Shown here piece by piece: positions 37,464-46,539 of a stretch of 64,000 bases of DNA; position 1 is the first letter of the stretch, and every line of letters begins with the position of its first letter. This stretch comes from Bradyrhizobium sp. Its GTDB lineage: Bacteria > Pseudomonadota > Alphaproteobacteria > Rhizobiales > Xanthobacteraceae. The translations under genes were made by a program, and so were the position numbers. Location: positions 19,916-83,915 of the forward strand of contig NZ_DAHUXJ010000009.1 of NCBI RefSeq assembly GCF_027307225.1. Reading direction: 5' to 3'. The notes below the pieces were generated by a model. That model ran no database searches. It saw only the letters and a list, made by a program, of their open reading frames with translations, and was not told where the DNA came from.

Positions 37464-38066
37464 CTACGCCCAGGCGCGTTCTTTCAGCTTCGCCTCATAG
37501 GCATCGATCGACGGCTTCTTCTCCATGGTGAGGCCGATATCGTCGAGCCCGTTCATCAGGCAATGCTTGCGGAAGGGATCGATCTCGAACTTCACGGTGC
37601 CGCCGTCGGGGCCGCGGATTTCCTGATTGGGAAGATCGATGGTCAACGTCGCGTTGGCGCCGCGTTCGGCGTCGTCGAACAGCTTGTCGAGATCTTCCTG
37701 GGCAACGCGGATCGGCAGAATACCGTTCTTGAAGCAGTTGTTATAGAAGATATCGCCGAACGAAGTCGAGATCACGCAGCGAATGCCGAAGTCGAGCAGT
37801 GCCCACGGCGCATGCTCGCGGCTCGAGCCGCAGCCGAAATTGTCGCCGGCCACCAGCACCTTGGCGTTGCGGTAGGCGGGCTGGTTGAGGATGAAATCCG
37901 GATTCTCGCTGCCGTCGTCCTTGTAGCGCTGTTCCGAGAAGAGGCCCTTGCCGAGACCCGTGCGCTTGATGGTCTTCAGATACTGCTTGGGGATGATCAT
38001 GTCGGTATCGACATTGATGATCTTCAGCGGCGCGGCACCGCCTTCCAGCGTCGTGAACTTATCCAT
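37464..38066 (-). CDS. leuD: 3-isopropylmalate dehydratase small subunit
   Basis: The 200-residue protein has the family core [20 protein letters not shown] and [20 protein letters not shown], the swivelling domain that completes the LeuC active site. With LeuC it isomerises 2- to 3-isopropylmalate. ATG 38066 matches family starts; the frame is open upstream without coding pattern. leuC lies about 2.3 kb upstream on the same strand, separated by small genes. Confidence 0.96.
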   Translation of the reverse strand: MDKFTTLEGGAAPLKIINVDTDMIIPKQYLKTIKRTGLGKGLFSEQRYKDDGSENPDFILNQPAYRNAKVLVAGDNFGCGSSREHAPWALLDFGIRCVISTSFGDIFYNNCFKNGILPIRVAQEDLDKLFDDAERGANATLTIDLPNQEIRGPDGGTVKFEIDPFRKHCLMNGLDDIGLTMEKKPSIDAYEAKLKERAWA

Positions 38067-38159
38067 GAGGAGCACACTTCTTGGTTGGCATGGACGAAAA
38101 GCAATTTGGAGCGGTGGTTTATCGCGAATGCGACCCGCATAAAAGGACAAAAAGCTGCC

Positions 38160-38558
38160 TCAAACTGCGTCTGCCTCGATAGCTGCCATGTCCTCGTCGG
38201 AGAGGCCGAAGTGATGCCCGATCTCGTGGATCAGCACATGGCGGACGATTCTCCCCAATGTCTCGTCGTGTTCGGCCCAGTAGTCCAGGATCGGCCGCCG
38301 GTAGAGCCAGATCAGGTTGGGCAGGCGCGCGATGTCGCTCTGGCTCTGCTGCGGCAGGCCGACACCCTGGAACAGGCCGAGCAGGTCGAATTCGCTCTCC
38401 GCTTCCATCTCGTCGAGGATCTCGTCTGTCGCGAAATCCTCCACGCGGACCACGACCCCTTCGCAGAGATCGCGGAATGCTTCGGGCAGCCGCGCCAGGA
38501 TATCCTGCGCCACCGTCTCCAGTTCGGCGAGTGAGGGCGCCTTGGCTGATTTCCACAT
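38160..38558 (-). CDS. Minimal zincin-like metallopeptidase family protein
   Basis: The 132-residue cytosolic protein carries the zinc-protease signature H111-E-x-G-H115 in HVLIHEIGHHFGLSDEDMAA, with a conserved downstream Asp as possible third ligand. It belongs to the small DUF1025-like metallopeptidase family whose substrates are unknown. ATG 38558 has a GAGG ribosome-binding site; the frame is open upstream to 38729, but that overlaps the DUF1330 gene. The DUF1330 gene lies 23 bp upstream, so the two are likely co-transcribed. Confidence 0.82.
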   Translation of the reverse strand: MWKSAKAPSLAELETVAQDILARLPEAFRDLCEGVVVRVEDFATDEILDEMEAESEFDLLGLFQGVGLPQQSQSDIARLPNLIWLYRRPILDYWAEHDETLGRIVRHVLIHEIGHHFGLSDEDMAAIEADAV

Positions 38559-38581
38559 TGTGCATGCCTCGTGAATAGCCG

Positions 38582-38917
38582 TCAGCCAAATCCCTTGGCC
38601 AGCAGGACCACAGCTTGCGCGCCGGCCTTTCGGTCTTTCGAATTTTGCAGATATTCGGCCGACTGGCCCCAGGCGCGAAAGGCAGCTTCGTCGGGAAACG
38701 ACATCAATACCAGCTTGTCGCGGTCCCATGCGGCCTCCAGCACGGTCGGACTTTCATCGGGCGACAGCAAACGGCCAGTGAATTTCTTGAAGACATCGAA
38801 GAAGCGCGCCTGATAGCGGTCATAGGATGCGCGGTCGGTCATTTTGAGCTGTACGATCACATAACCGTCATGATCTTCTGCCTCCGGTCGTGTTTTCCTG
38901 TTGTCACAGACTGTCAT
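38582..38917 (-). CDS. DUF1330 family protein
   Basis: The core GYVIVQLKMTDRASYDRYQA, then FTGRLLSPDESPTVLEAAWD and LVLMSFPDEAAFRAWGQSAE, fits DUF1330, a small dimeric alpha/beta-barrel family of unknown function. From ATG 38917 there are about 18 residues before the domain, which is longer than usual; a later start is not obvious. About 111 residues, cytosolic. Confidence 0.8.
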   Translation of the reverse strand: MTVCDNRKTRPEAEDHDGYVIVQLKMTDRASYDRYQARFFDVFKKFTGRLLSPDESPTVLEAAWDRDKLVLMSFPDEAAFRAWGQSAEYLQNSKDRKAGAQAVVLLAKGFG

Positions 38918-39075
38918 CTGGATCCGCAGCCGCAAAGGGCGCAGGAACCGGCCCGGCGATCGAACGCGACGCCCGGCCTGCATGACGGGCCCGGAAAGGT
39001 CGGCCTTGATTGTTGACGTTGGCCCGGCAATCAGAGACCGTAGGGATCAATAAGCGAAACAGGGCGGGCGTGGCG

Positions 39076-39408
39076 ATGAGGTTCGGCAAACTGGCGGTGG
39101 CAGGGATTCTGGCAGGCGCTTTCGCGCTGCTGACGGCCGGCGCTGAAGCGCAAACCGCGACGCAGGGCACACGCGTTGCACAAGCGTTGACGCCCGCCGA
39201 TCTGGCCGCTCGTCCAGCCCCGGTTCGTCCGCCGCGGCGGGTTCGCATCTACCCGCGCTATCCGGCCGAGCCCGGATCCGACGTCTTTCCTCATTATAAC
39301 CCCGGCCCGAATGCCGTTCGGGAGTGCAACGCATCCTATGTGCAGGAATATCGGCCGAGCGGGACGGTCATCGTGCCGCACATGACCTGCGTCTGGCGCC
39401 ACGGCTAG
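39076..39408 (+). CDS. Small exported hypothetical protein
   Basis: The 110-residue product has a signal peptide (KLAVAGILAGAFALLTAGAE, cleavage after AEA). The mature part has a proline/arginine segment (RPAPVRPPRRVRIYPRYPAE) and two Cys (RECNASY, MTCVWRHG) that could form a disulfide. No family is recognised by name; similar proteins recur in Bradyrhizobium. It is divergent from the DUF1330 gene. Confidence 0.7.
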   Translation: MRFGKLAVAGILAGAFALLTAGAEAQTATQGTRVAQALTPADLAARPAPVRPPRRVRIYPRYPAEPGSDVFPHYNPGPNAVRECNASYVQEYRPSGTVIVPHMTCVWRHG

Positions 39409-40021
39409 GCACTTCCCTGGAGGCCTTCAGAGTCGTCGCATCATCATCACTGGCATCATCATTGATGGCGCTGTTGCTGATCATTCAAGGCAAATCGAGC
39501 CTGGTGGGCCCGCTTGTTGCGCCCGTTTTTTCGTTCGCCGCAATTTATTCCCATGATGGCGATCATGCGCGTGTGAGTCAGAGCGGCGCTAACGATTCCG
39601 AGCAAATCTGTGGCCGACACATTCATGGCGCGTTCAGATTTTGGTCGCTAGATTTCGCGCCAGAAAAACCACGCCGCGAAAGCATCACACCTCGAAAGCG
39701 AGGCATCGACAGCGCCGCCGCGAGCCGTTGGCAGACTCGTTCGCGCTGTTAGCCATCGGAAGGGCGATGTCCGTGTTCAGCTTTTTAGTTCGTGCGCGAC
39801 CTCGGCTGTGCGTATCGGGCGCAGGAGCGGCGCTGCTGACCGTGCATGGCCCGCGTGTCGTCTGCCATCATCGCGCCGCACGCCATCATCAGCGCAGAAA
39901 TCATCGCGCCTGACGTTGAGGTTCGAGACACGTGAGGTGAGGTGAGTCAGGCGCCCCGCAAGGGCGCCTGATCCTTTGCGCGATGCGCGCGTTTTTTAGG
40001 GAAAGCGGGACGCGCGCCCTT
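39409..40021. other. 613-bp stretch without a convincing gene
   Basis: No frame shows a domain, signal peptide with ribosome-binding site, or normal codon pattern. The composition is less GC-rich than the neighbours. A 9-bp stem TCAGGCGCC / GGCGCCTGA (about 39947-39972) and a GCGCGATGCGCGCG stem followed by T6 (about 39977-39997) look like rightward terminators, so an unannotated RNA or degraded gene upstream of them is possible. Confidence 0.5.
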
Positions 40022-40234
40022 TCAGACCCAGTCCTTGATCTTCCAGGGCTTGATCTTCCATGGCGTCAGATTTTCCAGCCGCCATTGCTCAAGGCGCTCC
40101 GGCGGCCAGTGGCCCATCTTTGGGGCCGCCTTGACGACGGGCGCCTTGGCGCGCGGCATCGCGCGCCGGTAGCGCTGCGTTGTCGCGTCGCCGATGGTAT
40201 CGACGAATTCAGACTTTCCGGTTTTGTCTGCCAT
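40022..40234 (-). CDS. Small conserved hypothetical protein, Trp-rich C-terminus
   Basis: The 70-residue basic protein ends in WPPERLEQWRLENLTPWKIK then PWKIKDWV, with a repeated PWKIK unit. It has no signal or helix anchor. A GGGA ribosome-binding site precedes ATG 40234. Its function is unknown. It lies downstream of leuC on the same strand... in transcription order after leuC, so it may be the last gene of a leuC transcript. Confidence 0.6.
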   Translation of the reverse strand: MADKTGKSEFVDTIGDATTQRYRRAMPRAKAPVVKAAPKMGHWPPERLEQWRLENLTPWKIKPWKIKDWV

Positions 40235-40344
40235 GACCGTTCCCTCGCGCAGTCGCGAACGGACCTTCTTCGCCGGCAATTTTGCGCCCGCCGGGTTAAC
40301 GGGTTCCTTCTTCGATACCGCGATTTTGAAAGAGGGACGCCGAT

Positions 40345-41751
40345 TTAATGCCAGTCCCTGATATCGACGAAATGCCCGGCAATCGCGGCGGCCGCCGCCA
40401 TGGCCGGTGAGACCAGGTGGGTGCGCCCCTTAAAGCCCTGGCGGCCCTCGAAATTGCGGTTTGAGGTAGAGGCGCAGCGCTCTTCGGGGCTTAGCTTGTC
40501 CGGGTTCATGGCAAGGCACATCGAGCAGCCCGGTTCGCGCCATTCGAAGCCGGCCTTGATGAAAATCTTGTCGAGGCCTTCGGCTTCCGCCTGCTCCTTC
40601 ACGATGCCCGAGCCCGGCACGATCATCGCATTGACATTGGCGTTGACCCGCTTGCCGTCGGCGATTTTCGCCGCTGCGCGCAAATCCTCTATCCGGCCGT
40701 TGGTGCAGGAGCCGATGAAGACGCGGTCGAGCTTGATATCGGTGATCTTCGTCCCCGCCTTCAGCCCCATGTAGCTGAGCGCGCGGTGCTTGGAGAGGCG
40801 CTTCGCCTCGTCCTCGATCTTGTCGGGATCGGGCACGAGACCCGCGATCGAAGCAACGTCTTCCGGCGAGGTGCCCCAGGTCACGATCGGCGGCAGCTTC
40901 GCGGCATCCAGCCTGATCTCGTGGTCGAAATGCGCTCCGTCGTCGCTGCGCAGGCTTTCCCAATAGCGCAGCGCGGCATCCCAGGCCGCGCCCTTTGGCG
41001 ATTTCGGACGGCCCTTCAGGAACTCGAACGATTTCTCGTCGGGCGCGACGAGACCGGCGCGCGCGCCGCCTTCGATCGACATGTTGCAGACCGTCATCCG
41101 GCCTTCCATCGTGAGCGAACGGATCGCTTCGCCGGCATATTCCAGCACATAGCCGGTGCCGCCGGCGGTGCCGATCTCGCCGATGATCGACAGGATGATA
41201 TCCTTGCCGGTGACGCCGCCCGGCAATTTGCCGTCGACGACGACGCGCATGTTCTTCGCCTTTTTCTGGATCAGCGTTTGCGTCGCGAGCACATGCTCGA
41301 CCTCCGACGTGCCGATGCCGTGCGCCAGCGCGCCGAACGCGCCATGGGTCGAAGTGTGGCTGTCGCCACAAACAATCGTGGTGCCCGGCAGCGTAAAGCC
41401 CTGCTCGGGGCCGATGACATGGACGATGCCCTGGCGGCGATCGAACTCGTTGTAATACTCGATGCCGAAATCCCTGGCGTTCTCCGCCAGCACCCTGATC
41501 TGTTCGGCGCTTTCCGGATCGGGATTGGGCTTGGTGCGATCCGTGGTCGGAACGTTGTGATCGACGACCGCGAGCGTCTTTTCGGGGGCGTGGACCTTTC
41601 GCCCCGTGGTGCGCAGGCCTTCGAAAGCCTGCGGCGAAGTCACTTCATGCACCAGGTGGCGGTCGATATAGAGCAGGCAGGTGCCGTCATCGGCCTCATG
41701 CACCAGATGTTCGTTCCAGATCTTGTCGTACAGGGTGGTCGGTTTGGACAT
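40345..41751 (-). CDS. leuC: 3-isopropylmalate dehydratase large subunit
   Basis: The 468-residue aconitase-superfamily protein has [20 protein letters not shown], cluster ligands in [20 protein letters not shown] and [20 protein letters not shown] (two Cys), and [20 protein letters not shown]. With LeuD it converts 2-isopropylmalate to 3-isopropylmalate. TAGGAG lies 7 bases upstream of the ATG. The leader of about 190 bases contains a 41-codon ORF (41821-41946). Confidence 0.97.
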   Translation of the reverse strand: MSKPTTLYDKIWNEHLVHEADDGTCLLYIDRHLVHEVTSPQAFEGLRTTGRKVHAPEKTLAVVDHNVPTTDRTKPNPDPESAEQIRVLAENARDFGIEYYNEFDRRQGIVHVIGPEQGFTLPGTTIVCGDSHTSTHGAFGALAHGIGTSEVEHVLATQTLIQKKAKNMRVVVDGKLPGGVTGKDIILSIIGEIGTAGGTGYVLEYAGEAIRSLTMEGRMTVCNMSIEGGARAGLVAPDEKSFEFLKGRPKSPKGAAWDAALRYWESLRSDDGAHFDHEIRLDAAKLPPIVTWGTSPEDVASIAGLVPDPDKIEDEAKRLSKHRALSYMGLKAGTKITDIKLDRVFIGSCTNGRIEDLRAAAKIADGKRVNANVNAMIVPGSGIVKEQAEAEGLDKIFIKAGFEWREPGCSMCLAMNPDKLSPEERCASTSNRNFEGRQGFKGRTHLVSPAMAAAAAIAGHFVDIRDWH

Positions 41752-41820
41752 GAGCGTAAGCTCCTAAAATTGAAAATCGTGAGAGACGGAATCGCGCCGA
41801 AGACGGCGGAGGGCGCAGCG

Positions 41821-41946
41821 TCAAAACGCGCGCGCAAGTTCCGAGGTCGCAGACGTCGCGAACCGTCCGAAGAAGCGGCCGGGCAGGCGGGCGTGATCGT
41901 CGATGACGACGCGCCGGCAACTCTCGCTGGTGCGATTTAGAACCAT
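41821..41946 (-). CDS. 41-codon ORF in the leuC leader
   Basis: ATG 41946 to TGA 41821 encodes MVLNRTSESCRRVVIDDHAR and a further 21 residues, basic, without a recognised family. A TATATAT box (41954-41960 on the plus strand) lies just upstream, so this ORF would be near the 5' end of a leuC transcript. There is no leucine-codon run, so a classical leucine attenuator is not supported. It may be spurious. Confidence 0.3.
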   Translation of the reverse strand: MVLNRTSESCRRVVIDDHARLPGRFFGRFATSATSELARAF

Positions 41947-42030
41947 TTGAGACCGATATATAGCACGCGCGCAGGCGAGAGCGAGACCTCTTCGCGTGGG
42001 GGCGCCCTGCGGTCGCGGCGTGCCGGCAAC

Positions 42031-42062
42031 AAAAAGCGCGGGGCATACGCCCCGCGCTTTTT
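42031..42062 (-). terminator. Bidirectional intrinsic terminator after rplS
   Basis: AAAAAGCGCGGGGC (42031-42044) pairs with GCCCCGCGCTTTTT (42049-42062) around a 4-base loop. U-tracts are present on both strands; it ends the trmD-rplS transcript. Confidence 0.9.
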
Positions 42063-42084
42063 AGAGAGCCTGGATTGGCTCGAA

Positions 42085-42465
42085 TTACTCGTTCACGGCG
42101 GTCGCGCGTTCGGTCTTCTCGACGATGCGGGCCGACTTTCCGCGCAGATTGCGCAGGTAATACAGCTTGGCGCGGCGCACCTTGCCGCGGCGCACGACCT
42201 TGATGGAGTCGATCATCGGCGACATGACCGGGAAGACGCGCTCGACGCCTTCGCCGTAGGAAATCTTGCGCACGGTGAAGCTCTCGTTGAGCCCGCCGCC
42301 GGAGCGGCCGATGCAGACGCCTTCATAGGCCTGCACGCGGGTGCGATCGCCTTCGACCACCTTGACGTTGACGATCAGCGTATCGCCGGGCCCGAAATCC
42401 GGAATGTCCTTGCCGGCCGACAGTTTTTCGAATTGCTCTTTTTCGAGCTGTTGAATCAGGTTCAT
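42085..42465 (-). CDS. rplS: 50S ribosomal protein L19
   Basis: The 126-residue protein matches L19 throughout: [79 protein letters not shown]19 sits at the 30S-50S interface. ATG 42465 is the family start. It lies 107 bp downstream of trmD on the same strand, the usual trmD-rplS pair. Confidence 0.97.
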   Translation of the reverse strand: MNLIQQLEKEQFEKLSAGKDIPDFGPGDTLIVNVKVVEGDRTRVQAYEGVCIGRSGGGLNESFTVRKISYGEGVERVFPVMSPMIDSIKVVRRGKVRRAKLYYLRNLRGKSARIVEKTERATAVNE

Positions 42466-42572
42466 TGGTAATCTCCATCGGCGGCGCGCGCCCTGCCAGT
42501 CCGGGGGCTCGCGATCCAAGCTGCCGTCAGTTCTCGGAATTGGCGCCCATATACGGCAAAGGTCTCGGTTTG

Positions 42573-43304
42573 TCACTCCTTTGTCGTGCTTTTTGACGCG
42601 TTTTCGTGCACCTCCCATAAATCGGGCCGCCGCGCCCGCGTCAGTGCCTCCGCCTCGGCCCGCCGCCAGGATGCGACCTTGGCGTGGTCGCCCGAGCTAA
42701 GAATTGCGGGGATCTGCCGGCCTTCGAAGGCCTGCGGACGGGTATATTGGGGGAATTCCAGTAGGGAATCGGAAAAGCTCTCCTCCGAGGCCGATTCCGC
42801 CTTGCCCATGACCCCTGGCAACAACCGGACGCAGGCGTCGACCAGGGCCATCGCGGCGATTTCGCCGCCCGACAGCACGTAGTCGCCGACCGAGACTTCC
42901 TCGAGCTGGCGCGCCTCGATCACCCGCTGGTCCACCCCCTCGAAACGGCCACAGATGATCAGCGCGCCCGGGCCAGCGGCGAGTTGGCGCACCAACGACT
43001 GGGTCAATGGCCGACCCCGCGGGCTCATCAGCAGCCTTGGCCGGTTTTCCCGTGCGCCGGCCGAAGCCTCCGCGGCATCGATCGCCGCGGCCAGAATATC
43101 CGCCCGCAGCACCATGCCCGGGCCGCCGCCGGCCGGGGTGTCGTCGACGCTGCGATGGCGGTCGGTGGCGGAATCCCGGATATCTCGCGCCTCAAGCGAC
43201 CAAACCCGCGCGGCAAGCGCTTTGCCGGCGAGGCTTACGCCAAGCGGTCCCGGAAACATCTCCGGAAACAGGGTCAGAACGGTCGCGTGCCAGGTTGAAT
43301 TCAT
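42573..43304 (-). CDS. trmD: tRNA (guanine37-N1)-methyltransferase
   Basis: The 243-residue SPOUT enzyme has the deep-knot motifs [38 protein letters not shown] and [20 protein letters not shown]. It methylates N1 of G37 in tRNAs reading CNN codons, preventing +1 frameshifts. It normally follows rimM directly; here about 2.1 kb of other genes intervene (43404-45421). The next 100 bp upstream hold the MarR operator of the divergent gene. Confidence 0.96.
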   Translation of the reverse strand: MNSTWHATVLTLFPEMFPGPLGVSLAGKALAARVWSLEARDIRDSATDRHRSVDDTPAGGGPGMVLRADILAAAIDAAEASAGARENRPRLLMSPRGRPLTQSLVRQLAAGPGALIICGRFEGVDQRVIEARQLEEVSVGDYVLSGGEIAAMALVDACVRLLPGVMGKAESASEESFSDSLLEFPQYTRPQAFEGRQIPAILSSGDHAKVASWRRAEAEALTRARRPDLWEVHENASKSTTKE

Positions 43305-43349
43305 CGCCCTGCATTGCCCGGCCGCATTCAGAAATCAAACCGCAAAAAT

Positions 43350-43392
43350 TAGTTGACTAGGAAACTTCTCGTGATAGTTTCCTAGTCAACTA
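43350..43392. promoter_or_regulatory. MarR operator: 17-bp-arm perfect inverted repeat
   Basis: TAGTTGACTAGGAAACT (43350-43366) and its exact complement (43376-43392) flank 9 bases. Each arm also contains a smaller TAGT-tg-ACTA dyad, giving two candidate sites 33 bp apart (three helical turns). The right arm ends 11 bp before the MarR ATG, so occupancy would block transcription or its start. Confidence 0.82.
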
Positions 43393-43403
43393 ACGGAGCG
43401 ACC

Positions 43404-43862
43404 ATGGCAAAGGCCGAGATCAGCAATCTTGAGGACCATCTGGGCTTCTGGTTGCGCGCCGTCTCGAACCAGGTCTCGCACGCCTTCCGCCGCAAGGTGG
43501 AAGGACGCGGGGTGACGGTCGCCGAGTGGGTGATGCTTCGCGTGCTCCACGACGAATTAACGCTCGCGCCGAGCGTGCTGGCCGATCGCATGGGCATGAC
43601 ACGTGGCGCGATCTCGAAACTCGCCGACCGGCTGGTCGCCAAGGCGCTGGTGACTCGAAGCGCGGGTAAGGGAGATCGCCGCACACAGGAACTCGCAATC
43701 ACCGAGGCCGGCCGCGCGCTGGTGCCGCAACTGTCGAAACTTGCCGACAGCAACGATGCGGAATTCTTTGCGCATCTCCCGCCGGCGGATCGTTCGGGGC
43801 TGATGCGCATCATGCAGGACATCCTGAAGCGGCTCGATCTTCATGCGCCACCGGTCGATTGA
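43404..43862 (+). CDS. MarR-family transcriptional regulator
   Basis: The 152-residue winged-helix protein has FWLRAVSNQVSHAFRRKVEG, recognition region LADRMGMTRGAISKLADRLV and the wing SAGKGDRRTQELAITEAGRA (DRR is the MarR wing hallmark). It probably represses itself and neighbours through the 17-bp-arm palindrome just upstream. A DUF1398 gene follows after 26 bp, likely the same transcript. It is divergent from trmD. Confidence 0.9.
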   Translation: MAKAEISNLEDHLGFWLRAVSNQVSHAFRRKVEGRGVTVAEWVMLRVLHDELTLAPSVLADRMGMTRGAISKLADRLVAKALVTRSAGKGDRRTQELAITEAGRALVPQLSKLADSNDAEFFAHLPPADRSGLMRIMQDILKRLDLHAPPVD

Positions 43863-43888
43863 TTTTGGCTCAAAACAGGAGAATGACA

Positions 43889-44290
43889 ATGAAGCCAGAG
43901 ATTATCCGGATCATGCAGGAGTGTGCGGAAGCTTCCGATCAGGAGCGCATCACCTTTCCCGAAATGGTGATGAAGCTCGCGGCTGTCGGCGTCGAGCGCT
44001 ATCATGCCGATCTCCTGCGTGGAGAACGAACCTTCTACATGCCCTCAGGCGAGTCGCATCGGGTCTCCGCCGAGCCGGTTGGCGAGACGCCGGCGAACGA
44101 TTTCGCCGCCGGCGATGTTGAGGCCGCGATCCGCGCCATCCAGCAGCAGAAAATCCAGTACCGGGAATTCTGCGACCGGATCGCGCGCGCCGGTTGCGTC
44201 GGCTACATGGTGTCGCTCGCCGGCCGCCGCGCGGTCTACTACGGCCGCACAGGCGACAACTATGTCGAGCGGTTCCCGAGCGCGGCGTGA
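43889..44290 (+). CDS. DUF1398 (YbcV-like) family protein
   Basis: The 133-residue protein has the family pattern FPEMVMKLAAVGVERYHADL, TFYMPSGESHRVSAEPVG, IQQQKIQYREFCDRIARAGC and YYGRTGDNYVERFP. DUF1398 proteins resemble a phage-derived YbcV fold; their biochemical role is unknown. AGGAG precedes ATG 43889 at suitable spacing. It lies immediately downstream of the MarR gene and should share its regulation. Confidence 0.82.
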   Translation: MKPEIIRIMQECAEASDQERITFPEMVMKLAAVGVERYHADLLRGERTFYMPSGESHRVSAEPVGETPANDFAAGDVEAAIRAIQQQKIQYREFCDRIARAGCVGYMVSLAGRRAVYYGRTGDNYVERFPSAA

Positions 44291-44338
44291 CGGGCGTTTC
44301 GACCTCAGACGCTGACGGCCGGCGCACCTGATCCGCTG

Positions 44339-45421
44339 CTAAGACACCACGGCCGTGAGATCGAGACCCTGCATCAGCGCCGCGCTGTCGACGGCGCGCT
44401 CGAAGTCGGCCAGCTTGAAAGTCGTGACCTGCACGTGCCGGAGATCCAGCAGGCCTTCCGCCACCAGCGCGGCGAGCTGCGCCGGCGCCTGACGCTCATA
44501 CATGAACTGACCCACCACTTCCCAATCGTTCGCGAGCATCTCGCGCATCGACAGTTCGAGCGGCACCTCGGCGCTGCCCATGAGCACCAATCGACCGCCG
44601 CGTTTCAGTGCGCGCAGGCAGGAAAGCGTGGTCGACGTACTTTTGGCAGAGCCGAGCAAATCAAGCGCAACGCGGGCGCTGCCGCCGGCGGCGTGGCGGA
44701 TAATGGCGAGGTCCTTGCCGGCATCGCCGGAGACAATGGCGGGGATCACGCGCGGGCCGAATCTGTCGCGCAGCGATTCGAGCACTTCCGGCTTGCGGCC
44801 GACCGCAACGACGCGCCCCGCTCCCATCGCCACGGCAAGCATCACCGCGCCCGAACCGAAATAGCCCGTTGCGCCATTGACGATGATGGTTTCGCCGCCG
44901 CGCAGGCCGGTTCGCTGCAACCCGCCGAACGGCACGATCAGCTTGGCGAGGGCGATCAACTCGGTCGCAGGCTTGTCGTCGAGCAAAGTCAGCGGCGTGA
45001 TGCAGGCGGCCGGCCAATGTGCAACTTGCGCAAAGACACCGTCGCGCCAGCGGGCCTGCAAGGCGAGCGCTTCCGCTGTTGGACTGGTTGCGGTCAAACC
45101 GATCAGGATCTGCGGCGGTTCAGCGCTCGGCACGTCGCCGCGCAAATGCGGGCTGAGGAAGACGCGGTCGCCGCTGCGAACATGTCCGACATTCTCGCCG
45201 GCTGCGATCACGCGGCCGATCGCGTTGGTGCCGGGCACGAACGGCATTGGCGGCAAATTGTAAGGCACCTGGCCCGCCATGACGCGTCCCATATAGGAGA
45301 GCACCATGCCGGCTTCGATCGCAACCAGCACGCCATTGGGTGCAGGCTTCGGCGTCTCGACATCCTCGAAACGCAGATCGTGATGGGCATGAATCCGCCA
45401 GGCCTTGTGGGTTTTGCTCAT
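44339..45421 (-). CDS. Zinc-type MDR alcohol dehydrogenase-like oxidoreductase
   Basis: The 360-residue MDR protein has an N-terminal GroES-like domain (PFVPGTNAIGRVIAAGENVG) and a Rossmann domain (ETIIVNGATGYFGSGAVMLA, then GRVVAVGRKPEVL). The canonical catalytic-zinc GHE is replaced by GTN and the four structural Cys are absent, so it may be zinc-free despite its ADH relatedness. Substrate unknown. It lies between rimM and trmD on their strand, 33 bp after rimM, and may be carried on the rimM transcript. Confidence 0.78.
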   Translation of the reverse strand: MSKTHKAWRIHAHHDLRFEDVETPKPAPNGVLVAIEAGMVLSYMGRVMAGQVPYNLPPMPFVPGTNAIGRVIAAGENVGHVRSGDRVFLSPHLRGDVPSAEPPQILIGLTATSPTAEALALQARWRDGVFAQVAHWPAACITPLTLLDDKPATELIALAKLIVPFGGLQRTGLRGGETIIVNGATGYFGSGAVMLAVAMGAGRVVAVGRKPEVLESLRDRFGPRVIPAIVSGDAGKDLAIIRHAAGGSARVALDLLGSAKSTSTTLSCLRALKRGGRLVLMGSAEVPLELSMREMLANDWEVVGQFMYERQAPAQLAALVAEGLLDLRHVQVTTFKLADFERAVDSAALMQGLDLTAVVS

Positions 45422-45454
45422 GTCAATCGCTCCCGGTTCGCAAGGAGATGGTGA

Positions 45455-45976
45455 TCAGGCGGCGTTGGGATCGTCGCCATCGATTTCTTCTGGCAGCTCA
45501 ATCACGACCCGGCCGCCCGCAATGTCCACGGTCGGCACCACGGCGTTGGAAAACGGCAAAAGTATCGTCGTGCCGGTTTCGGGCGCGATCTCGATGATGT
45601 CGCCGGCGCCGAAATTATGAATCGCGATCACGCGGCCGAGCGGCTCATCCGCGCTGGTTACAGCGTCAAGCCCGATCAGGTCGGCGTGATAATATTCGTC
45701 ATCTTCGGTCGCCGGCAGTCTTTCGCGCGGCACGTACAGCTCAACTCCGTTGAGACGTTCCGCTTCGTCTCGGGTCGTCACACCTTTGAAGGTAACGACC
45801 ATGTGGTCCTTGGCCTCGCGCGCGCTCGCCACTTCAAAATTCCGGGTGCCGTCTTTGGTCTCGAGCCGACCGTAATCTTCGACCGCAAAGGGATCTTCGG
45901 TGAAGGTCCATAGTTTCACGGCGCCCCGCACGCCATGCGCGGCGCCGATCCGGGCGACGCAGATTTTCTCGGGCAT
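45455..45976 (-). CDS. rimM: Ribosome maturation factor RimM
   Basis: The 173-residue protein has the RimM N-domain start [20 protein letters not shown] and the PRC-barrel part [37 protein letters not shown] and the acidic end PEEIDGDDP. It assists 16S rRNA processing and 30S head assembly with S19. It lies downstream of rpsP, from which a REP element separates it. Confidence 0.95.
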   Translation of the reverse strand: MPEKICVARIGAAHGVRGAVKLWTFTEDPFAVEDYGRLETKDGTRNFEVASAREAKDHMVVTFKGVTTRDEAERLNGVELYVPRERLPATEDDEYYHADLIGLDAVTSADEPLGRVIAIHNFGAGDIIEIAPETGTTILLPFSNAVVPTVDIAGGRVVIELPEEIDGDDPNAA

Positions 45977-45984
45977 TAGCGGGC

Positions 45985-46133
45985 CTCATCCTTCGAGACG
46001 CGGCACCTATCTGCACCGTTCGCGACGGCCTCGCTGTTGCCCGGCCGGCCTGGGCGACGCCGCTCCTCGGGATGTGGGGAAAGACCCTCACGCTGAGGAG
46101 CACGGCGCGAGCCGTGCATCTCGAAGCGCGAGG
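45985..46133. repeat. REP element (CCTCATCCTTCGAGACGC family) between rpsP and rimM
   Basis: CCTCATCCTTCGAGACGCGG at 45985 pairs with a diverged CGCCGCTCCTCGGGATG near 46060. A second short stem follows: CACGCTGAGGAGCACGGC with GCCGTGCATCTCGAAGCG. About 60 bases are nearly identical to 48152-48215. This repeat family is common in Bradyrhizobiaceae intergenic DNA. Confidence 0.85.
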
Positions 46134-46152
46134 CCGTTTCTCTCTTCAAGCG

Positions 46153-46488
46153 TTACGCCGACTTCGCGGCGGCTTCGGCCTGCGCCTTGCGCTCCTTGCG
46201 CGGCACGGCCTTCTCCGGGTTGTTGCGCTTTTCGCGCTTCTTCACACCGGCGGCGTCGAGGAAACGCATCACGCGGTCGGACGGCTGCGCGCCCTTGGCG
46301 AGCCAGGCCTTGAGCTTGTCCATGTCGAGCTTGAGCCGCTCGGCATTATCCTTGGGCAGCAGCGGATTGAAATGGCCGAGCCGCTCGATGAAGCGGCCGT
46401 CACGCGGAAAGCGCGAGTCGGCGACGACGACGTGATAGACGGGGCGCTTCTTGGTGCCTGCGCGCGCAAGGCGGATAACGACGGACAT
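46153..46488 (-). CDS. rpsP: 30S ribosomal protein S16
   Basis: The 111-residue protein has the S16 core [40 protein letters not shown] and [20 protein letters not shown], with a Lys/Ala-rich C-terminal extension usual in Rhizobiales. It supports 30S body assembly. It is 51 bp downstream of ffh. Confidence 0.97.
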   Translation of the reverse strand: MSVVIRLARAGTKKRPVYHVVVADSRFPRDGRFIERLGHFNPLLPKDNAERLKLDMDKLKAWLAKGAQPSDRVMRFLDAAGVKKREKRNNPEKAVPRKERKAQAEAAAKSA

Positions 46489-46539
46489 TGGGTTCTCCTT
46501 AGATTTGTCTGTTCGAATAGGGGTAAATTGATCTCTCGA

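Noticed and set aside
40022..42084. A leucine attenuator before leuC
   Set aside because: The leader ORF at 41821-41946 has no run of leucine codons and no paired terminator/antiterminator is visible before leuC.
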